NCBI GenBank assembly: GCA_048013815.1
Contig: CM106586.1
Location: 4,526,001-4,590,000, forward strand
DNA length: 64,000 nt
Direction of reading: 5' to 3'
Source: Setoptus koraiensis
Taxonomy: Eukaryota; Arthropoda
The notes under the pieces were generated by a model. It did not search any database. It worked only from the letters and a program-made list of their open reading frames with translations, and was not told the DNA's origin. A program made the translations under genes and the position numbers. Positions 55,725 to 64,000 of this stretch are shown here, piece by piece. The first letter of the stretch is position 1, and each line of letters begins with the position of its first letter.

Positions 55725-58700
55725 ATGTTGAATGGAACATTTAAAAAAAACTTTTTATTTATAGTCACCATTTTATTATATAATCTAATATTGTTTGACA
55801 AGTTCATATTGATTCAGTCAACAGGTAGACAAGCAACACCAACAGGTTGGCTCAGGGATAAGATTGGTGGGTTGATAACTAAGCTCACGATCAACTACTC
55901 GCTACCCTGTGGTTTTGTTTTCATTTCTTTTCGATTAATTTGGCCCGCTTTTTCATCTCATAGCGATCTATTTCTGAAATTCCTCTAGCACTAAACATCA
56001 GCTATTTTCTTTCGCCACTTTCATAACTGTTTTTACTGTTTGCATCATTTCCTAACTCATCTCGTTCCTTTTTTATTGACAAAAACTTCACGAACATATA
56101 TACATATTTTTTTATATTTCATTGCGTAACTAGACAAATGGTTCGGTCACCACGATCATCCGTCCAGTGATCGATATTATGCAATTCCGATCAATAGTCA
56201 GTATTATCTAGCTAGTTAATCTGTTTGTCCTCTCATCAATAAGCATTAACCTACTGATAGACTGATGATAATGATAATTTAACCAGCCATCAACTATTCT
56301 GTTCCGAAAAAAATGTCCCATTTAACAATTAAAATTACAGCCAGTCCATATAGACAGTCACCTCAATTTGGTTCATCGGCAGCATCGGCCATATCGGATG
56401 GCAATATGCCAGACAACTTCGGGATATCATCAGGCCGGCCACTCATTAGAAGTGGCAACGGTGGTCCGGTCTCTCCTTACGAGGTCAATAATTACTATCC
56501 GTCGCAACCACAATCATTGCAATCGCGCCAAGCTCCAACCATGCCAAGTGGCATACCAACTTACGGAGGTCGACCATATTTGACAAGCGGAAGGCCTGCA
56601 GTAGCGACACCTACTTATGCAAATTACGCGCCTTTCAACTCTGCCCCCTCACCTGGTGCCGCTGTAACTGGACAAGGCAACCAGTTCCCCCGGAATGCCA
56701 GGCCCAACAATAGGCCTGCCATGCAATCGCGAATACCAAAGTTATCTGCAGTCAATCAATTCGACGCTGATGCGAACAAGAATTTTCAATCTCCAATAAA
56801 CTCAAGAACTATGGATGGTAGAGCGATAGAGGAGCCTCTCAATCACAGTGCCCCGATGCGGCCGGAAATACCATCGCGCAATGTGAAACCGACGAGCAGA
56901 ATATCACCAGCAGCTAGAAATATGGATCGTCAACGAATGCCAATCGATAGGCGAGCACAACCTTCAAAACCAACGAAGGGACCTCAAGGCCCTAGACCCC
57001 AGAGAGGCTCAGTTTCAATGAATGATGTGCCGACGAAGCAAAGACAGATGCCCGACTCAAATGAACTGACCAGTGAGCAAAGATATTCACAAGATCCTCC
57101 GAAGCCGAAGCATGAAGACGCTCATGAGTTTGGCAAAAGTGATCATTCGCATAGAACAAATAGTGATAGACAGCCGAATTCTCGACAGAGGTCTAATAAC
57201 GGGTATGAGCACAATGCACCAAAAAGAGGCTCCACTGCCTCGTTACTCGATAAAGAAACGAATGGCGGCGATCAGCAAGTTGAACGTGGCGATCAAACTT
57301 CGGATGCGCGAAGCAGGAGCTCCTCAAAACCGTCAGCGAGCAATCATAAAGCCGAACGATCGGCGACAAATTCTGAACGCCACAATACGGACAAGCGATC
57401 GAATGAGAAACACTCAAATTCGAGCGATAACTCGACAGACAAACATTCTTCCAAAATCGATCAACACAGAAAAAACAGTAGCAGTGATTCGAAATCCCAT
57501 AACGCCAACGAAGAACGATCTAATCAGAGACAATCAGGCAAATCTGACAAGAGTGACTCGAAGAACGGTCAGTACTCAGAAAGTACTAAATTAAACAATT
57601 CTCGTGATACGGATAGTTTGGATGGAAAGCATCGACAGTCAGATAGATCTGGTGCAGGGGGTCCAGGATCGATGGGCCGCGACAGTGAAAGTCAATCACA
57701 GTCTCTTGATCGCGAAAATACAGATATCAATGATCGCTCATATCTCTCTGATAGCAACGAAAATTTTGATTTGGATGTTCAACAACAAACGAGGAACGAC
57801 TCCGAACAACACAATTCAAACGAAAAGACTTCATCCACAAAAGACAAGCATCGATCCCAGTCTCACGATAGAAAACGTGAAAGCAAATCTGACCGAAAGA
57901 AAGACCATCGCGCAAGTTCGGACGAATCCGCTCGCAAGTCTAGATCGACGAGCCGAGAAAATGCAGAGATACACCGCACTGATTCAGATTTGGATGATCG
58001 GAAACAAACGACAAAAAATTCCGAGCATCGAAATTCAAATGAAAAAAATTCATCCCGAACAGACAAGCACCGATCCCAGTCGGATGATAGAAAACGTGAA
58101 AGCAATTCTGACCGAAAGAAAGAGCATCGCGCAAGTTCGGACGAATCCGCTCGCAAGTCCAATTCCTCAAGGCGAGAAAATGCAGAAATGTATCGCTCCG
58201 ATTCGGATTTTGATGCTAAACGACAGACGACAAAAGACTCTGAAAAGCATAATTCAAATGAAAAAAAATCATCCCGAACAGACAAGCATCGATCCCAGTC
58301 GGATGATAGAAAACGTGAAAGCAAATCTGATCGAAAGAAAGAGCATCGCGCAAGTTCGGACGAGTCCGCTCGCAAGTCGAGCTCGACGGAACGAGAGAAT
58401 GCCGAAATGCGACGCTCCAATTCACTCGACAATAGGAAAGACCGACGAGATTCAAAAGAAACCAAAAGACAATCGTCGCGTGCTGCTAGCCTGGATAGGC
58501 GAGATTCTAACAAACGTGCTGACGATTCTTTTGATGATGAATATGACTCTGCGAGTGATGAATCGAACAGGGAATCGCACGATCGCCAAGATCGTGGCAG
58601 AGAATCTGCAGTGTCGTCAGAGAAAAACAATAAGTTTAATAGTGAAAATAGATCTTCGAAGAATGGTCAGTCGCGACGAGATAGCTCTAGTTCTGACAGC

Positions 58701-61700
58701 AGTGATCGTCAATCACAAGACAGCCAGAGCGCTGTTATCGATGATTTTAGCAGATCTGCTAGAGGTAGTCGCGATAGAACACGAAAGAGGAACTTGGATA
58801 GATCTTTGGTGAACAAAGAAAAACATAGGAGCGACAAATCGAATCGCAATCTAACAGATGTACGTTCGAATAAAAACGCAAAAGAACGTCTAGATAAACA
58901 ACGAAGACACGAAAAATCATCATCGACTGATAGGTCACGTCAGCGAGATAATGATACCAGCCAGATGTCAAATAGTAGTGATAGTAAACAAGAGTATAAA
59001 AATAGATCACTGAAGGACAATCAACAGCAGTCAAGTGAAACTAGGCGTGATAAACACTCGAGAAAGGATAATAATAGCCTAGACTCTCGCAACAGTGACA
59101 GTAGCAAAAAGGACACTGCCGATGAAAACAACGTGTCTCACAATAAAAAATCGTTCAATAACTTAGAAGACGATTTTACTAGAGAACCCGATAATAGTGA
59201 TAGTGAAATGAGCTCAGAAAACAGCAACAATTTGCAACCACCAATGAATAACCAGGTGGAAAATGATGATTACAGTTTTGACCCCTCACCATCATCAACC
59301 TACGGAGATGGGTCGAAGCCATATGAGAGGAGAGGTAGCAGTGCTAAGCAACCTCCACCATCTAGTGGAAGAAAAAATTCGAAATCGGATGAGCGAGATC
59401 CGTCTGACATGACCAAGACACTGCCAGAGGACGATCGCACTGATGAGTTTGACAATAGTCGAAGCCCAACTGGTAATAAGCCCGTGAATCCCATTGACAG
59501 ATCTAGAAGTGTCTCACCTGGAAAGAACGACCCCTCACAAGATGATGAAAAAGTTTATCCCGATGAAGGGGATGATCTGATGGATGATTCAGGTACAGAG
59601 CGAAATCCAGTTTATGATATGGATGATGAATCATCGGATGAGGCCAACGAAGCTCGGCCTAGATCTGATCCAGATGAAAGTGATAGTCGAATCAACAAAC
59701 CAGATCACGATGAGAAACGTAACGATGCAGACCCGAGTGGCGATCAATACGATGGACCAGACTTTGTGGATTCCGATAGTGATCCAAATGATAGTGATGA
59801 TGACGAAACTAGGTCGTCACCAGATATGTACCAGCAGAGAAAGGATGCTCCCTCACGGGGGGCGCCTGATGAGCCAGATTATGAAATTCCTCAGCCTGTT
59901 GATACAAATAGTTCAAGGAGCAAATCACCTTCAAGAAATGTTGAACCATCAGGTGGTGGCAAGGTTCCTAGAAGGAACTCAGCAGAAACCCGTCCCTCCA
60001 CAGATCGCTACAGCAGCCAATCGCCGCAGAAAACCGGAAGATCTGACCCAGGCGATTCCGCTATCGATAACAAAGATGAGGCGTACAGTGGCGACGCATT
60101 GCCCCACAGTGGTCGCTATGTCCCCAAAGGCAATCCAAGTGATTCCAAAGAACCGTCAATACCAAGAAAAAAATCCAACGCCTCTCCCCATATTGATAGT
60201 TCCGGTGAGGATAAACCATCAGGGGGTAAATTTTATCCAGTAGAGTTGTCTGGATTGAGAGGTCCATCTCGCGAAAGGTCAAAACCTCATCGAGATAGTG
60301 AACCTCACTCAGGCGATGAGAACAGTAACGAAGAAGACAACCAAGAAGTGCCAGAGTCTGTTGAACCCAATATTGAGAAAGAAGCTATATTTAGTCCAAC
60401 GAAAGAAGATCCTCACGCGAAAAAAGATCCGAAGCGAAATAAGGCTGAGACTTCTCAATCCGATACGGATAAAAGTCCGTCTCGCAAAAACAGCAACGGA
60501 AATAGGGCACCAAAACCTGATTTGCGCCCTAAAGAACAGTCTGAAAACTACTCAGATGAGGATCCATCTGAGGAAGGTCGGCAAGCACAAGATGACCCGT
60601 TGAAAGAAAAGAGGCGATCACCATCTCGCAAAAATAGCGACGGAAATAGAGCACCAAAACCTGATCTGCACCCTAAAGAACAGTCTGAAAACTACTCAGA
60701 TGAGGATCCATCTGAGGAAGGTCGGCAAGCACAAGATGACCCGTTGAAAGAAAAGAGGCGATCACCATCTCGCGTCGATTCTTCCAGAAGAAACGATGAT
60801 TCACAACCCGAAGAACCGTCCGAAAACTATTCAAACGAAGAGGATCCATCTGGAAAGGATGGATACTCGCCAGATGATCCTTTAGATGAAGAGAGGCGAT
60901 CACCATCTCGCGTCGATTCTTCCAGAAGAAACGATGATCCAAACAGTTCTCGACGCGGTTCTTCCGATTCGAGGGGATCTGACACGGATAAGGGTCCATC
61001 TCGCAAAAATAGCGACGAGGAAGGTCGGCACGCACAAGATGACCCGTTGAAAGAGAAGGGGCGATCACCATCTCGCAAAAATAGCGACGGAAATAGAGCA
61101 TCGAAAACTGATTCGCACCCCGAAGAACCGTCCGAAAACTATTCTAACGAGGATCCTTCCGAGGAAGATCGGCACGCACAAGACGATCCGTTGGAAGAAA
61201 AGAGGCGATCACCATCTCGCATCGATTCTTCCAATAGAAAGAACGATCCAAACAGTTCAGCTTCTGATCCGACAAAATCTGGTGGTTCTCACAGACCATT
61301 CGGAAAATCCGAGCAAAGTCGGCCGAATCCATTAGAGTTAGATGAAGGGCCAGGCATAAGCTTCAAAGATGATAACGAGGATGATCCGCTCGAGTCGGAT
61401 GCAATTCGGCCACACCAACCCATCGACGATGATCCAGATGATGAGATATATTCTCGTGATCTGAAAGAAAGCGAACCTGCTGACAAATTTGATGATCCTC
61501 GGGAGGATAATGCCAACGAACCAAGTCAGCCGGTAGACAATGACAAAATGAAGGAAATAGATCGTAACGAGTCCAAACATTCTGAAGACAATGATGATCC
61601 TTATATGAATAATGAAGATGGACAAAATGACGAGAAAAACAGCCCCTCGAACAAGAGGCCGATTGTTCCTCGTGAAAATAAAGACCGAGACACTGGTAAG

Positions 61701-64000
61701 AGTGGCCAGGCGCATGATCCGACTGATCTATCAAGTTCCAAAAAGAGGGTCCCCAACCAATCAACTTCCGATCAGAAACGTAACTTGGATAACTCTGGAA
61801 ATGTTGACGATCCAGAGACGACCAACGAAAGACCTCAATCGGATCCGGACGGCACGGCGAAAGACCTCTTAAATGATGATGATACGGACGGTATAAATAT
61901 CAACTTTAAAGAGGACGATGATGAGCCCATCGATGATAACAAACTGAAGGAAGATGATCTTCCCTACGATGATGCTCAAGATGAGGATCCCATGGAACAA
62001 TTCAAGTTGAGATTACTGGACGAACCCGGCGATGAATATACTAAGGATAATCACGACGAAGGAAATATTGCAAATGATCCCATCGATGACGAAGAAAGTT
62101 TGTTAAAGAAACCGGGGCGAGATTTCCTAGATGATGATGATGATTTTGATGATATCTCTCCAAGTGACGACGAGGACAGTTTTCATTCAGTAAACGCGGA
62201 CGATCCGTTTAGTGATCCCGATGATATGCAACTACCAGATTTAGATGAGGATATTGATGATGAGAGTGGTGAGAAATATCCAGAGTTTGACAATTCATCG
62301 AATGAACATGAACAAAATAAGGAACAACCTGAAAAATCACAGAGTGACCCCAAGAGAGAAGAGTCACAAAGTGGTCCCGATAAGTTCGGAACCGAGGCTG
62401 ATCCAAAAAAAGAAAATCCAAATCAATCTGATTCTTCCGCTTCTGGACAGCGAGATGGCAAGGCCAATCGTATCGACAAGAATTCTGAAAATGATGATAG
62501 TAGCAGCCCAGTGAAAGATTCCCACAAAAACAGTGCTAATGAAGATGGTGAAAACGATGAAAAGCCAAGTTCTCTAGAGTCCAACGAATCAATACCAATT
62601 GTCATGCATGATGATGATGGAAGTGAGCATTCACCTTCAGAAGGTGTTAAAGGCCATCCAAGAATAAGTAAAGATGACCCATTCCGTAGAGCATCCGAAC
62701 AAAGGGAACCGAGGCGCGTATTAGATGATAAATCTAAATCAAAACCTCACGCAATCATTTACGAGGAGGACAAGCCTTCGGAAGGCATATCATCGGACAC
62801 TGCAAACGAACCAAATTTGGATGATGATCAGGTATTCTTGGACGACCCTAATGACAAAATATCATCAGAAATTGACCCACACCAAGAGAAGACCAACGAG
62901 GAAGGTGATTTCCCAGCAGGTAACAATGATTCTGATCCATCAAGTTCCAAAAAAATGGTTCCCAACCGATCAACTTCCGATCAGAAACGTAACTCTGAAA
63001 ATGTTGACAATCCAGAGACAACCAACGAAAGGTCTCAATCGGATCCGGACGGCAAGGCGAAAGACCTCTTCGATGATGAAGATACGGACGGTATAAATAT
63101 CAACTTCAAAGAGGACGATGATGAGCCCATCAATGATAACAAACTAAAGGAAGATGATCTTCCCTTTGACGCTGATCTCGAACCCTCTATCAGTCCCGAG
63201 CCGAAAATATCGTCGGACGTGTTACCACCTTCGCCCCATGATAATGGACCTAGATCTGGTGAAACAGTTGGTGGTGGAGAGAGCAATGAGCCACCAGTGA
63301 AATTCACTGATCCCGATGAAGATGCAGAATTAGATGATGCGTTGGATCCAAGCTTGGTCGACGATCAATTATTTGCTGATGATCCAAGGTCGAAATTGCA
63401 AGACAACCATCCTCTCAGTCCTAAAGAGATAGATGGAAAACAGAATAAGGACGATACGACGAGTGAGCATCCTTCGAAACACGATGAAAGGCGACCATCG
63501 GCCGATAAATCATCCAAGCCAGGTAGTGATAATCTGCATCCCCACTCGAGCGACCAAGAGTTAGATGGGGATGGCAATTCATCGTTGTCTGGTGGGGAAG
63601 AAGATCCTTGGACGAAGGGTGGAGATGAAGATGAAAAGTTTCCGTTGCTGGATGACAGTGTCAGTGATGATTATGAGCCAGAGTCTGAAAAAAATAAAAA
63701 TTCAGAAAATATTCCTAACACGGCCAACGCTGATCGTCCAAGCGCTGAGGAAGATCCCGAAAAGTTAGAGATAAAATTTGTCGATCCTGAAGATGATGAT
63801 ATCATAAATCCCGATTCGAATAGATCTCTCGAACCAGATATGAATGATGATCAAGAATTTGTGGATAAGTCGCAACCGAGTCCCAAAAATGACGGCCTCT
63901 CTGACGGTGAAACAGAACGTGAATCTGTCTTGAACTCTCCGGAAGCTAAAAATTCTGGAAATAAAGAAAAAAATGATGGAGGCTATTCCCCCGTCGATAA
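55725..64000 (+). CDS. Giant secreted, charged, repeat-containing protein (incomplete at window end)
   Basis: Exon 1 (55725-55824) encodes MLNGTFKKNFLFIVTILLY and a further hydrophobic stretch, a good signal peptide. Its donor is ACAG/GTAGAC and the acceptor is ATTACAG at 56334-56340, a 516-bp intron. The joined frame enters a second exon (56341-64000) that I read through to the end without a stop, giving at least 2,586 residues. The N-terminal 250 residues after the signal are rich in Pro, Gly, Ser, Asn and Gln; the next 700 are Arg/Lys/Ser/Asp-rich; the rest is strongly Asp/Glu/Ser-rich. I saw no cysteine codon and one Trp. Internal repeats: three 73-residue units, a 48-residue unit and an 80-residue segment duplicated 1.2 kb apart. 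Many SxE sites fit secretory-pathway (Fam20-type) phosphorylation. An extracellular matrix, cuticle, glue or silk component is possible but unproven. An upstream in-frame ATG at 55671 is an alternative start. Confidence 0.75.
55825..56340 (+). other. Predicted intron of the giant gene
   Basis: GT at 55825-55826 and an AATTAAAATTACAG acceptor ending at 56340 bound an AT-rich 516-bp interval with stops in all frames. Splicing restores phase exactly: the exon 1 overhang G plus CC gives GCC (Ala). An ATG at 56313 inside the predicted intron is in frame with exon 2, so an unspliced, signal-less product is the alternative. Confidence 0.6.
57750..58410 (+). repeat. Three 219-bp coding repeats in the giant gene
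   Basis: The segment starting GACAAGCATCGATCCCAG recurs at 57843, 58062 and 58281, exactly 219 bp (73 codons) apart. Each unit includes HRSQS, RKRES, SDRKK and HRASSDESARKS. Divergence is modest, mostly around the NSNEKKSS linker. Confidence 0.95.
60478..61250 (+). repeat. 48-codon degenerate coding repeats in the giant gene
   Basis: A 144-bp unit (SRKNSDGNRAPKPD, EQSENYSDEDPSEE, GRQAQDDPLKEKRRSP) is repeated nearly perfectly at 60480 and 60624. It then continues as shuffled partial copies that mix in RVDSSRRNDD modules up to about 61250. Confidence 0.93.
61731..61970 (+). repeat. 80-codon segment duplicated at 62940-63170
   Basis: The two copies share SSSKK, TSDQKRN, PETTNER, QSDPDG, DTDGININFKEDDDEPI and NKLKEDDLP with few changes and one 9-bp length difference. 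They lie 1.2 kb apart. The ININFK segment is the least charged and most conserved part, so it may be a short functional module. Confidence 0.93.

Noticed and set aside
57073-58812. Plus-strand frames at 57073-57594 and 57604-58812 and the minus frame 57863-58630
   Set aside because: They are out-of-frame readings of the giant repeat gene. Its own frame is open across the whole interval, and repeat periods divisible by three keep the shadows open.
1-64000. tRNA, rRNA, CRISPR arrays and bacterial operons
   Set aside because: I found no B-box-like GGTTCRANNCC in a cloverleaf context, no rRNA-like stretch and no regular spacer array. The tandem repeats are head-to-tail minisatellites without unique spacers.

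Overview
This is arthropod nuclear DNA, most likely from a chelicerate and perhaps an acariform mite. The gene content (an intron-containing prospero homologue, an aromatic amino acid hydroxylase and eukaryotic ribosome-assembly factors) and the GT-AG introns make it animal. The mite suggestion rests on one weak clue: a bacterial-type UDP-glycosyltransferase with no signal peptide or membrane anchor, the kind known in spider mites and relatives.

The window has two very different halves. From 1 to about 42 kb it is gene-poor, CpG-containing and packed with micro- and minisatellites. The only gene I can support there is a prospero/PROX transcription factor on the minus strand (1531-12410, four coding exons, one 7.9-kb intron). 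The 29.6 kb upstream of its start codon holds no recognisable coding sequence. That stretch does hold exact POU-type octamers (seven of them within 6 kb), many GGGCCC words, several clean inverted repeats and many short tandem arrays. It may be prospero's 5' regulatory territory, but this is inference.

From about 42 kb to the end the DNA is more AT-rich and gene-dense. A cassette NOP53(-) / ZNF622-REI1(+) / UGT(+) / unknown gene X(-) has been duplicated more than once. The intact set is at 48.0-53.05 kb. A second NOP53 plus a decayed 5' half of ZNF622 lies at 42.05-44.04 kb. Eroded 3' pieces of NOP53, ZNF622 and UGT, with a second X end, lie at 47.35-48.23 kb. A complete five-exon phenylalanine hydroxylase sits between the copies (44.2-46.1 kb). 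The two NOP53 genes are almost identical over about 945 bp while everything around them has diverged, which suggests recent gene conversion. NOP53 and ZNF622 both act in 60S ribosome assembly and share a short divergent promoter with a conserved CACGTG E-box.

Next comes a single-exon DDX31-like helicase relative with a degenerate DEAD motif, no second RecA domain and twelve copies of a 7-residue repeat. The last 8.3 kb holds the start of a giant gene: a signal-peptide exon spliced to a 7.66-kb exon that stays open to the window edge. It encodes at least 2,586 residues of cysteine-free, charged, repeat-containing, probably disordered protein. I do not recognise it, and it is the best candidate here for something undescribed.
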